Assembly: GCA_029718625.1 (NCBI GenBank) | Contig: CM056385.1 | Span: 26,918,273 to 26,982,272, forward strand | Source of the DNA: Synaphobranchus kaupii | Lineage: Eukaryota; Chordata; Actinopteri; Anguilliformes; Synaphobranchidae | Direction: 5' to 3' | Length of the DNA: 64,000 bases | In this document: in pieces, positions 21,422-33,900 of the stretch | Position numbering within the stretch: position 1 is the first letter of the stretch | Layout: each line of letters opens with the position of its first letter | The notes under the pieces: generated by a model | Seen by the model: the letters and a program-made list of their open reading frames with translations, nothing else | The model's database searches: none | What the model was told of the DNA's origin: nothing | Translations under genes and position numbers: made by a program

Positions 21422-22297
21422 CTAACTAGAATGACATGTGATACTGGTCTTAACCCAAGTGTTTAGCCAAAATGTATACAGTAATTACAGCAAAATGTAT
21501 TTGCGCATTGTAGGAATTTGTAAGAAGATCAAGAATTTGACACTACATGCAAAGATTGGAAATTAGTTTGAAATTAGGTCTAAATGTGAATGTCTAATAG
21601 ATATCTACAAATATACGTTGAAAATACTTTCACTTTTGAACTATTTTTAGACTTCTATTAAACATCTACCATAGATGACCCCTGTCTATTTAACATCTTT
21701 TAGACCAGAAAATGCTCACTGGGATGGGTCCAATTGTCATTCTGAATAAAACCGTTCAACTGAAGTTGATTCAACACAAAAAAAGCCAATGAAAAATGTT
21801 ACCTCATTTTTTACGAGTTGGAGCAGGGCAAAATGTTTTACGGTGCTGTAAAGCACTTTGAGCTGCATGTTTATATGAAAGGTGCTACACAAATAGATAA
21901 TTATTTAATTTTTAGCTGTGCATTTATTGTAGTTCAAGAGCGGGCAGTCCTGCCTGAGAAGTCTTCTGCTCTGCGCAGTTGTTAAACATTGCAATAGCCA
22001 ACTGTAGGCTAAGGGTCTCCTTTTTACGCATCACTTCGATTGCACCAAAAACAGGAACTGGGGCGTTTAGCTTATGGGTTACTTAGCTTAGTATGCTACA
22101 AACCAGTGGCCGATTAAGGGGGGGGGGGGGGGGGGGGGGCTGAATGGGCTGAACCCAAAATTAATTAACAGAAAAAACAATTGTTTGTGTGTAAAATAAA
22201 TTTCATACCTAGATAGACCAGATGAGGAGGGAGGGATACCGACTGTCAGCAATGCGGTGTGTGTGTGGGATAACTAGATCTTATTTGATGCTATAGT
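21422..22297. other. Intergenic sequence with LINE tail remnant and poly-G run
   Basis: A LINE-type tail (TAAAGCACTTTGAGC...GGTGCTACACAAATAGA) is at about 21848-21900. A run of about 22 G lies at 22118-22139. Nothing else was recognised. Confidence 0.5.
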
Positions 22298-23093
22298 TGT
22301 CATGGTTTTTGACGAGTTCTTCCCTTGCAGTTGTTTTCCTCGGTAGCCACGCGAGGGCGCTGCCCTTTTAGTGGATGTTTGCTCCGCCCCGTCTTTATCG
22401 CGGAGCTTCTCTCAGCATCCACACCTGTGCGTGGTTACCTCAGAGCTATTTAAGCCCACGTTTCCTTCATTCTGGGCTTCTGTATTGTTTTGTGTTTGGT
22501 ATTAATTTGGCCTTTGTTTGCTTAGCAGGTATGGTTAGGTCTAGGCTCTGTAGGAGACCTCTTTGCTCCATTAGGTTTTATTGGAGTAATGCGGGACTTG
22601 CCTTTGTGCAGGTAGCTATTAGGACTCCTTGGCTCTTTTCTGTCTCCGCTTCCTGGTCTTTCCTTTCTTTCTTTGCCTAGACCTGTTGCCTTTTCTGTCT
22701 CTCGATCCTCTCTCTTTCTGCTTTCTTCCTTGAAAGCGAGAGTAGTCTTTGTTTGTTTGTGGTTATATTTATATAGTCATTTCTTACTGAGAGACAGGGC
22801 GTTTATCATACTGAGAGGCAGGGCTTTATCTATACTGAGAGGCAGGGCGTGTATTTTTTACTAGGCTTGCGTTAGTCATTGAGCCGGCAAATGTCCAGAA
22901 CAGCTGTTCTGTTCATCCTTCGGTACCTGTCTCCTTACAAGGAGACCGGGCGATTTCGTTCAGAACTGTAGTTCTGTTCGCCCTTCGGGTACGTCTCTCC
23001 TTACAGGGAGACTGGGCGATTTTGTTCAGAACAGTAGTTCTGTTAGCCTTTCGGTACGTCTCTCCTTACTGGGAGACCGGGCAATTTCGTTGA
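22298..23093 (+). mobile_element. LTR-like repeat family, copy 1 (truncated)
   Basis: The copy starts TGTCATGGTTTTTGACG and shares with the later copies the CCACGCGAGGGCGCTG block, the TATA-like GAGCTATTTAAGCC (about 22443) and the GGTATGGTTAGGTCTAGGCTC block. The tandem units with GAACAGCTGTTC and GAACTGTAGTTC palindromes are also present. It ends in the tandem-repeat part and lacks the CACGTCACGCCCC end. Confidence 0.65.
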
Positions 23094-24659
23094 CATGTTT
23101 GCGGATGAAAGAAACACTTTTTACATTCATCCGGTTTACTCGAAAGTCAGTGGAGATAGAGAGGCCATATTTTCTGACAAAGAACATGTCTGTGTCCCTC
23201 ATTAATAGCAACTGGAATTTTGTTTCCAGGATAAACAAGTCGGATATAAATTGGCCGCAAACCGGATAAGTGCAATGTACATGTAAACATGTAAAGATAC
23301 ACTGAATCGGGACGAAAGCACCTGATGAAAAAGTGTGCTTTAGCGGTCTTATCTATGTCTTGTTGTTTTTTTATGCTCATTCCTTTCATCAAATGTACTG
23401 TCAGCCAAAATGCCATGTTAGTGACGAGTCAATGAATAATGCTATAAGTTTAAAATCCATGAAAATCAACCATGCGTCAAGAGCATAACGTTACATAATT
23501 AATAGTATTTTGCCTCACAACGTTAAACGGTCTATATATCTGTAGACATCAATGTATTGTAATGCATATATCATATTTATTGTGTCTATGTATTCCTTAT
23601 TTTAATGAATTGTTAAACACTGCCATGAATTGCGTTTTAATTGTGGGTTTAAATCAATAACTGGTTTAAATAGGCTTATAATGGGACATTATTTAGGCAA
23701 AATCACTTAAAATAAGAACTGTGTTCCAAATACAAAAAAACTGACCCTGGTATTTTGTTAGGGAGGTGTCTCTCTACCATTTATGATACTTGTTGCTATA
23801 TATTTATGATAAGCATATGGCAAAAATGAATGAATAAAATATTTAGAACCATTGGGTGTGCTTTTTGACGTCAGGGTACTTTAGAACTTAGTCCAAACAA
23901 TGTCAGCTGCTTTCAGCATGCTACTGACGGAGACTGCTCTACAAATTACACCAAAAGAATACATTGTAAGATTCTGCGGGGCAAAAGAAATACTGAGCGG
24001 GGCAAAAGAAACAGTGTTTTTTTCGTCCCGCTCGTCTCTTGGTTGCATTCAACTTGGCTAGCAGCTAAGCCTTGCAAGAATGACACTCGGAACCTATGTT
24101 GTCCTTTTAATCAAACCTATGTTGTGTTAAGAAAATTATGCATGTTTGGAAAATTCAAAGCATAAACACACTTATACAACCGAAAAACACTTCCGGTTTC
24201 GATACCTTACTTAAAGCGGTCAAAAATAACTTTGTTCTAGCACTCCGCCCAAATGAGACGCACATCACTGTTTTTTTGCAGAGTGAGAGGGTTACACATG
24301 ACGTGTCACATGCTGATTTATCTATGGCATTCGGGCTTCTGTAGTTTTCGCGGAAATCGATGTGTTTCTTTCATCCCGGGTTATTGTTGTTTCTTAAATT
24401 CTTCTTAATACTAATACATTTATGGCAAATAATTTCTTCTTTGACTGTAGATTTTGAAGTTGAACGGATAAAGTCGCAGTTAATGGTAATTATTATATTT
24501 TCAGTTTGTAAAAGTTCATAAACATACGATGTAATAATAATAAGTATGTGGATGAAATTATAATTACAATTCAATTCAATAGAATTTCTTGTTTACTTAC
24601 ACTAGTAATCATTTTGATGGAAGGGCCCCTGCTTGAATTACATCCAGGGGCCCCATGCC
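23094..24659. other. Intergenic sequence upstream of SLC22 copy B
   Basis: I see no gene or clear element. The DNA is AT-rich with short palindromes. Some of it may be old transposon. Confidence 0.4.
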
Positions 24660-24981
24660 ACAAACAGAAGAGATTTTCATAAAAACTGGTTTGCACATTT
24701 ATGAATTCCTATAGGAATATTTATAACATTGTGTCTGTATTTCAGGTTTTGCCTGAAGATAAACCATTACGAATTTCCATAATATCTGCCAGTTGCGCTA
24801 ACGGCATTGAGTGTTTATGAGAATACTGTCAGCTTTGTGAAGGTTATCCCAGGACTACAGTCGCTCCTCGTAATTCCAGTTAACAAATTGTCTGCACAGC
24901 TGTGGAAGTGGAAGTTTGTTTTGTTTGGCGTTTGCAGACTGTTCCTTAAGAATCCGCACACTCTTTCGCGGTGACTCCGAG
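24660..24981 (+). promoter_or_regulatory. 5' flank/UTR of SLC22 copy B, shared with copy C
   Basis: Sequence from about 24660 to 24870 is repeated at 63030-63230, including ATTGTGTCTGTATTTCAGG, CTGCCAGTT, GAGTGTTTATGAGAA and GGACTACAGTCGCTCC. Conservation between tandem copies suggests 5' UTR or proximal promoter. CTGTATTTCAG could be a 3' splice site for an upstream non-coding exon. No TATA box was obvious. Confidence 0.45.
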
Positions 24982-27900
24982 ATGGGGTTTTCTGATATCC
25001 TGGAGGAAATTGGTGGCCTTGGACGCTTCCAGATGATCCATGTAATTTTGCTGTCAATTCCGGCTATTTTCATTTCCTGCCAAAATTTTTTGAATAACTT
25101 CACAGCCGGTATTCCGGGGCATCACTGTTACATACCCAATGGGACCTCTCGAGCAATGGACCAGAATATTTCTGTGCTGGATGTGGGTAGCCGGGAGATC
25201 CTCCGGGCTTACATCCCAATGGAAGGTGGCTCCAAGCTGTCAAAGTGCACCAGATTCACAGAGGCGCAGTGGCATCTTGTAATGGCTAATATGAGCGTCA
25301 TTAGTACACATGTCAATTTCACAGAGGCAGAAACAGAGACATGCCAAGACGGTTGGACCTATGACAGGACTGAATTTCAGGCCACCATAGTCTCGGAGGT
25401 AAGTGGCCGTTACTTTGCAGACAATTGACTGTACGCGGATGCCAACAGAAAAGACCTACAGGTGCACTCATCCCTGACTGGGGGCATTGACAGTAGCTAG
25501 TCTATACATTGCAGGCCTCTTGTTAGTTCAGCATAATGGTAAACTACAAAAATGGGAGGCTTTGCTTCGCACCGTTGTTGCTAGGTTAGGGTTATTAGTA
25601 AACCTCCGAGCTGGCAGCGTTTACCTGAGAAAGGTCTATTTGTGTTTTTAAATGGGAAAATGTGGTAAACCGGTGTTCAAATGGGTATCCTAAAAAATTG
25701 AATAGCCTTGCTCATTACCTGTGTTATTCTATAGGCCTAATAGCCTTTTTCTCATCTTCATCAAGAGTACCAATAATTTTGTAGTACACTGTGAATAGCC
25801 AATCTTGCTCATATTGTGAGTTCAACTGCTTCAGAAATGAATGTTCACAATAGCCTACTTGATTATCTGCTATGCCTCTAAAGACACAATTAATGCTGTG
25901 TTAAGATTTGCACTAATGTGCTTTTGTAGAGCCGCTCTGAATTGTAAGGGAAGTCGAACACTGATTATCTGTGTCGTGGAAAAGCAATCACCAGAGAGAT
26001 GATCCTTTGACAAATATAAACCTCCGTCCGGGAACAATACTTTTGACAAAACAAGTCCATTGAGCACAGATGATTACAGCACTTACGTATATCCCTCTTA
26101 AGGTGGAAAATTACAGAATACTGATGCACAGAAGAGGAGAAACAAGACCAGTTTTCTTTATTACATTAGTGGCTGTCCAAGACTAATAATTTTCCTATCA
26201 AATGCTCTTCTTGTAAAAACACTTGTGTCTGTTAGTCTGTTATTGTTTTTGCAGCTGGCCAGAGGAGCTTAACATATTAAGTTTATACTTTGTACAGGAG
26301 GAATTTAGCCCTCATAACAACAATGTAATTGTTATTGCCTTACAATGTAAGCCATTGCAATAAGAGCAGTTTTAAACTCAGTTTCATCTTCCACATCTGT
26401 GCTCCACAGTGGGACCTGGTGTGCAAGCTCCGCCCTCTCAAACAGATGATCCAGACCATTTACATGGGGGGTTACCTCGCTGGAGCCATCGTTTTCGGGT
26501 GGCTATCAGACAAGTGAGTCTCCCTCCTTCTGTTTCCCCAACACTGACCCCACCTGCACACCAGTGCCAGTGAAGCTGGGCCAACCTGGCATTGGTTTGG
26601 ATGATCACCATCCCTTCAGGCAGATCCTCCAAATAACTCTTACAGAGACCCTCATATTGTGGAAGATCATGCCCTCTATCATGCCATGAGTAAGCTTGCC
26701 ACCATGGCCTTGAAGTAGTGATGCCTGACACACATTTGTTCCCAAACATTAGTAAAACAGTGGAAAACAAGTGGGATTATAAATGCACAGGAGAGATCAT
26801 TTAGACAATACAACAGAACAAAACATGCACTCAACACATTCCAATTACCTCCCATACTATTCCATCTGGCCCATTTCCCTTCACTAGAACTTGCACAGGA
26901 AGGTCTGAACCAGTCCAGCAGTACAGGTGTGAGTTCTAGCATGCCACATCACAGGGTAACCATAACTACTGACAATATGGGAGAGCAGTTGTCTATCAAG
27001 TGAAATTTGCTCTGTAGATCCCTACTTGCATTTGGTTACTCATCCAACTTGAAACTTAGTAGAATGGGGTAAGTATATTTTGCCCCCATTCATAAAACAA
27101 TTGGGATTATGTTATGTTGAGCCTACATAACTTGATCTACAAAGTAAATTCTGTGACTTTATGGCCCTGATTCAGATTCTCTTCACAAATGTGTACAAAC
27201 ATTAGCATCCTGAACCAGTATGTACTGATCTGTGACTGAGAATGGTTATTCACCTATACTTTTCTGTCTTTCAGTTCTTTTTTCACCCCTCCTCTGTCTC
27301 ACCGCTCGCCCCCCCCCCTTTCTCTCTCTCTCCTCCCTTCTCTTCCTTTGGGTATATACAGTGCCCTCCACTATTATTGGCACCCCTGGTAAAGATGAGT
27401 AAAAAGGGTTATAAAAAATTCAGCATTTGGTGAATTAGCTTAATGTCACACTGAAAAAATGAGAGAAATCCAACCTTTAATTGAAGTAAATTTATTATGA
27501 GAAAAAAAAAATCCCTGATCAAGAAATAATTATTTTTAACAAAACCACATGTGCCACAATTATTGGCACCCCTGCATTTATATATAGAATAAAGTAATCA
27601 TTTTTAATATTTGGTCGCATATCCTTTGCATGCCATGACTTCCTGGTGTCTGTGACCCTACAGCATCAAAAGACTCTTGATATCTTATTTTCTGGTACTC
27701 TTACAAGCGATACTATAACGTCTCTGTATTTGAATGGAATTGGGGGGTAGGACTAGATTTAGCTGTAAATTATGCTGGAACAGTATGGAATACATGGTTG
27801 GTAAAATGGCTCTAAGTCATCCAGGGTCTGAGGTATCAAACAAGCCTCAAACCATCACTCTGCTGCCATATATGCAGTAGATATGGATTTAAGGGTTGTT

Positions 27901-30900
27901 TCTCCTGACAAATTTTCCTATTGAACTCTTTGGAAAAATAAGTCAGGAAAAGAAACCCTTCAAGTTATCCATCCATATCTACTGTATTTCTGGCAGCTTT
28001 TGACACAAAACCCTCTCTCTATAGCAAACAAAAAGCTGGTCAGATTTTCTGATTGCCTGGGTCCGATAACATAAGTGCTTAAAGGGATAGTTCACCCATT
28101 TTGAAAAAAATTATCGTTTTACTTACCCCCAAAATAGAATGTTAAGCTCTCCTGGTCTCACCATTGTAACTAAATTATTGTAAATACTGGATTGGAGGAA
28201 TGCTAACAATTAGCATCAATTACAATTTCCCCCAGCTAACTTGCTGTAAATTAACCGCCTAAATCCACTCAAATAAGGCTTAACAACAGCTTTACAAGTG
28301 TCATTGTTGGAAAGAAAAATGCACATATGATTACTGAGTGCACAAGGACGATATTTTCACTGAAATTACTTTATATGATGTTGTTTCCAATTTCAGATGT
28401 CTGTGTTTACATTTAAATAAGAACATGTGGTAAGAGTCCGTAAGTTTTTTTTAAAATTGAATGGATCTCTATGGGAATTGGGGGGTGGGACTAGATTTAG
28501 CTGTAAATTATGCTGGAACAGTATGGAATACATGGTTGGTAAAATGGCTGTAAGTCACATGGGTCTGAGGTATGAAACGAGCCTCAAACCATCACTCTGC
28601 TGCCAGATATGCAGTAGATATGGATGGATCACTTTAAGTGTTGTTTCTCCTGACAAGTTTTCCTATTGAACTCTATGGAAAAATAAGACAGGAGAAGAAA
28701 CCCTTCAAGTTATCCATCCATATCTACTGTATTTCTGGCAGCAGAGTGATGGTTTGAGGGCCTTTTAGCCAACCATGTGTTCCATCCTGTTTCAGTGTAA
28801 TTTACAGCTAAATCTAGTCCCACCCCCAATTCCCATAGAGATCAATTCAAATGCAGAGATGTTATAGTATCGCTTGTAAGAGTACCAGAAAATAAGATAT
28901 CAAGAGTCTTTTGATGTTGCTGGGTCACAGGCATCTGGGAATCATGGCATGCAAAGGATATGCGACCAAATATTAAAAATTATTACTTTATTCTAGTCAA
29001 AAGTTTGGACACACCTACTCATAGAAGGTTTTTTTCCGTTATTTTTACTGTTTTCCACATTTTGGAATAGTGAAGACATCAAAACTATGAGATAACACAA
29101 ATTAAATTATGCAAAGACCAAAAAAGTGTCAAACCAATTTTAAAAAAGTCATATATTTTAGATTCTTCAAAGTAGCCACCCTTTGCCTTGATAACGGCCT
29201 TGCACATTCTTGCCATTCTCTCAAACAACTTCTGTGGTAAACACGTATTCCACAGGTAAACAGGTGATGCCATCATAACTCTATATAAAAGGATATCAAA
29301 AGACTCCTGATATCTTATTTCCATGTACTCTTAGAAGCTATACTATAACCTCTTATATCATTTACTGATGCTAGATGTTGTGAGTTCAAAACACACCAAG
29401 GGTGACTAATTTTTCATCCAAATTAGTGATTTAAATCTATAATCTACACAGACAGTACTCTGCAACTATTTTTACATATTGTAGGTTCAATAGGAGGTCA
29501 TATGAAAGCTGCCCTAATTGAATCAATCATGTCTCTGAAAAGGATTCTATTCCAATCAATTAGTATGCCTACTTCACCTGCTGCCAATTAAGACTGATAT
29601 CTGGTTGTACCAATTTCGACCTTTTCTCCAGTTGTTGATTGTATATATTCCAACTGCCTTTTGATCTGCCCTTTGATGCAAAAGTGAAATTTATTCCTGT
29701 CAATATAATCTATTCATGTCTAATATGTATGTATATTGTAGGCCCGATTTTGATAATTTAACTAAGTATGATGATTTAAGAATATTTGCAAATTAATTGA
29801 ATCAATCATGTAATTGTATCAATCATGTCTCTGGAAAGGATTCTATTCCAGGTCATTGGTATGCTTGGTTCACAAGTCTTATTACCTGTCTGTGTATTAG
29901 CTTGGAAGAAGCACTGAGGAAAGTCTTTGACTGAAACGTTTGCACTTTTTGCACTTGAACACTTTATATCTTTTTGCATTCATGACAGAATAAAAAGCAA
30001 ACTTTTTGCATCTCAGCGTAAGAATTTCTTCTTGGAGTAAGTGCCCCATATTTTAAACAGTGTGCGAGTTCTACCCTCTTCAGCCAGATTTATATATGTT
30101 TTCTGAACCTACGCACCTGTGGTAACCTTTTTGACATTGGCACTGACTGAATTTCTTCTATAATTTTTAACACAGAACATACATTGAACATAAATAAAAC
30201 AACAATATTGATACTATGTTATTAACTACAAAAAGAACTACTCCATGACTACAAAAGGAATTATCTACATGGTAACATAATCAGTAATCCTACAAAAAAT
30301 GGTCATGTGGTTGTCCACATGACCATTAATCATGCAGTTATTAATTGTATTAATGTTAGTATCTTTGATCATAATCATACAGTTTATGATCAAAGATACT
30401 AACATTACACAAACTCCAAAGAGAGGTCGGAGAACCACTCACAAAGTGAGATTTATTGATACATGAGCCTAAGGTTAGCTAACCAACAAACAAACAGACT
30501 GGTTGGCTACAAGTCAACAAAACGTTGAAGAAACTCCATGATACATTTCAGTTTCATCATGAGTTAGTCAATATCAGTCCAGAGGATGTTTATCAATAAC
30601 ATTACACATATGATGCCCTGAATATACATTTATCGTTAAACAACTACGAGACACTTAAGGTTATAACAAACAGACTGGCTGGCTATGACAAAATGCTTAA
30701 GAAACTCCATGATAAATGATAAATTGTGTGAGTTAACCGTTAGTCAATATCAGACGAGAGAATGTTTACCGGTAACGTTAACATTACACGATGCCCTGAA
30801 TATACATTTTTAATTAACGTTAACGTAAACAAATTAAACACATTATATTACGAGACACTTGATGTTATAACGTAACAATTAAGCTACGTGGCTAGCTATG

Positions 30901-33900
30901 GTAACGTTAGCTATCAATGGTTCACGTTACAAGCTATGTTTGTCGATAACGTTAACGTTACACATATGATGCTTTGAATATATATTTTTCTTAATTAACA
31001 AATTAAACAACTAACGTTACGAGACACTTAACGTTGGCTAGCTAAGGTAACGTTAGCTGACGATAGCTAGCATTAGATATCAATAGTTCACGTTAGCTAA
31101 CAAACAAACAAGACTGGCTATGAAGAAACGTTGAAAATAAAGTTTGTTTCTTAAGCAACACTTTGGATAAAATACAGCCATGAGAAAACACACTAGTGTG
31201 TGTCCTCTGGAATGTGTTGGCTCTTTGACAGCCTGGCTGAGATTAAAGGAGTCAACAAAATAAAATAAAAAACAGTAACAAAAAAAACAGATGGGCGACA
31301 ACACACACGGATATTGAAAGAGTGGCGTTGAAAACATTTTCACAGAATTGACCATTGTCACATATGCATTTTCATCAGAATATTTTCTTGACCACCAAGG
31401 CATTATTAATCAACTACTCCAAGAAAATTGACTCGTTTAGCCTATTTGCAAAATAGCTCAAAAACAGTGTTTTTAATGATTGCTCGATGACAGTGGTATG
31501 TCATTTGGTCTTGCAGGTTTGGTCGCCGGGCCCTGCTGATCTGGTCCTACCTCCAGCTGGCCACCCTGGGGACCTGCACGGCCTTGAGCACCTCATACCT
31601 GGCCTACTGCATCTTACGCTTCCTGACAGGAATGGCCGTGTCTGGGGTGATGCTCAACTCCATCTCCCTTAGTGAGTTTTCTCTCTCCCTCAAAGTCACA
31701 TTCGATTACCTGTCCAAGCTGGAACACACCCAGCCAGAGATGCAGCTGCTATCTGCTTTGAACTTTGTGTTGGGAATCTTTAGTGTTGTAAGCTAAGCCA
31801 TTCATCAGTAAAGCAGGACTTACTACCTCACAACCCGTCATTCATAGTACGGCCATTTTTATTTAGCCTATTCCTAAAGGGGTTTTGGTGCAACTTTTCA
31901 CATTTCCACTTATGGTCTGTGTATTAGTCCCCCTGGACAGTATGAAAGCATATCCGCAATTGAAAAAAGTTATTTGATGTGTGTCAAAAGGCTACTTTGC
32001 ATCTTCATTTTCAAGTTCGTGTAAGCACTTCATCTGACAATTGCAAATCTATTTCACATTTCATTTTTCTTTCTTTCAAATTCTGTCTGAAAAGTTGAAA
32101 AATTTCAACGTATCCGTAGCCTAGGTCGGACAGAAAATCCCTGCAGCGCAGTCCACCGGAGCTCCTCGCATCCGATACATGACTGGCTATAAAAAATGAA
32201 TGACTTCCGGTAAGTTCTTGTAGTACGTCGTATTCAGTGGAAAGGCGGCTAAAAGGTTTGAGTACATAAAAACGCATGCATTTTTTCCGGATTGTCGTAC
32301 TCTATATTCGCATTGGACTTGGTGTGAAAAGGCCTTTACACGGTTTTAACTGCACGACGTTGAGGCGAAGAACCACCCGACGTGAAACAGAGGGTGGTTG
32401 CCTCAGCGTTAAAACCTTTTATACCATGGCTTAGATGAATACTCTATTCTGATTGGCTGGAGGGTGGGTATAAAATTTGTGTATACCACCTGGCTATGAA
32501 GTAGCGCTGGCAACATTTTAATCACCGTTCTAAATTAATACACCGTCTACGTTATCTTCCAGCGCCATAGAGTTGACCCCTTTATGAATGGTAACCATAG
32601 CAACACCAACAGCTTATTAATAAAGCCGGCAAATAACGCTAAATCCGCTGATTAATGTAAAGGGGCGTGACGTGTGAGGTGGGAGGAGCCAAACGCAGCA
32701 AGGGGATTCTTTAAGCCCTAAGGCCACTAAGGCAGGAAACCCTGCAGTTAAGGGAGGAGACAAGACAAAGACCACACGTACCAAAGCTACAGACCGGCTC
32801 ACTGTCACACACTAATGAGTCAAAGCGCAAACGCCAAGTTTTCAGCAAGAAAACCAAATAAGGCCGATGGAACAGAGCACAAGGTTCCCATACTTCTACG
32901 AGCAAAGTGACAGAAGAAAGAGCCAGAAACAACAAACGCCCTGTCTCGGCAACGAGACGCATAAGAACAGGCGAGTAGCACAAAAGGTACACACAAAACA
33001 CACACAACTAACAAACACTGAAAACGAATAGGAATTAGTATACCAAGAGGCAAAAGGAACGGGGATCTAAAGTTCCAAGGCTACTATCGAGGGCTCGCAG
33101 TCAAACGCAAACATGTCCATAGCATCGTCCAAGCTCCATATAAGGAGGGACACACCCGGAGAACGAACAGAACTACAGTTCCGAACAAAATCGTCCCGCA
33201 GGTGAAAAGGATGAACAGGACAGCTGCACCGGACATCACCGGCTAAAAGACCAACACAAATTTGCTAGAGAATAAAAGCCGTGCCTCTTGGTAAAGAGGA
33301 ATGTAACGAGAAGGCGAAGGAACAGAGATAACGTTCTGTGGCTACTTCCATAAGACTCGCAGTCAAACGCAAACATGTCCATAGCATCGTCCAAGCTCCA
33401 TATAAGGAGGGACACACCCGGAGAACGAACAGAACTACAGTTCCGAACAAAATCGTCCCGCAGGTGAAAAGGACGAACAGGACAGCTGCACCGGACATCA
33501 CCGGCTAAAAGACCAACACAAATTTGCTAGAGAATAAAAGCCGTGCCTCTTGGTAAAGAGGAATGTAACGAGAAGACGAAGGAACAGAGATAACGTTCTG
33601 TGGCTACTTCCATAAGACTCGCAGTCAAACGCAAACATGTCCATAGCATCATCCAAGCTCCATATAAGGAGGGACACACCCGGAGAATGAACAGAACTAC
33701 AGTTCCGAACAAAATCATCCCGCAGGTGAAAAGGACGAACAGGACAGCAGCACCGGACATCACCGGCTAAAAGACTAACACAAGTTAAATAGAAAATAAA
33801 TGCCATGCCTCTTGATAAAGAGGAATGTAATGAGGCGAAGGAACAGAAATAACGTTCCATGGCTAGTTTCATAAGCTCGCAGTCAAATGCAGAAAACATA

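Noticed and set aside
24916..24981. N-terminal extension of SLC22 copy B from an upstream ATG
   Set aside because: The family N-terminus begins at the ATG at 24982; the extra 22 residues do not resemble OAT proteins.
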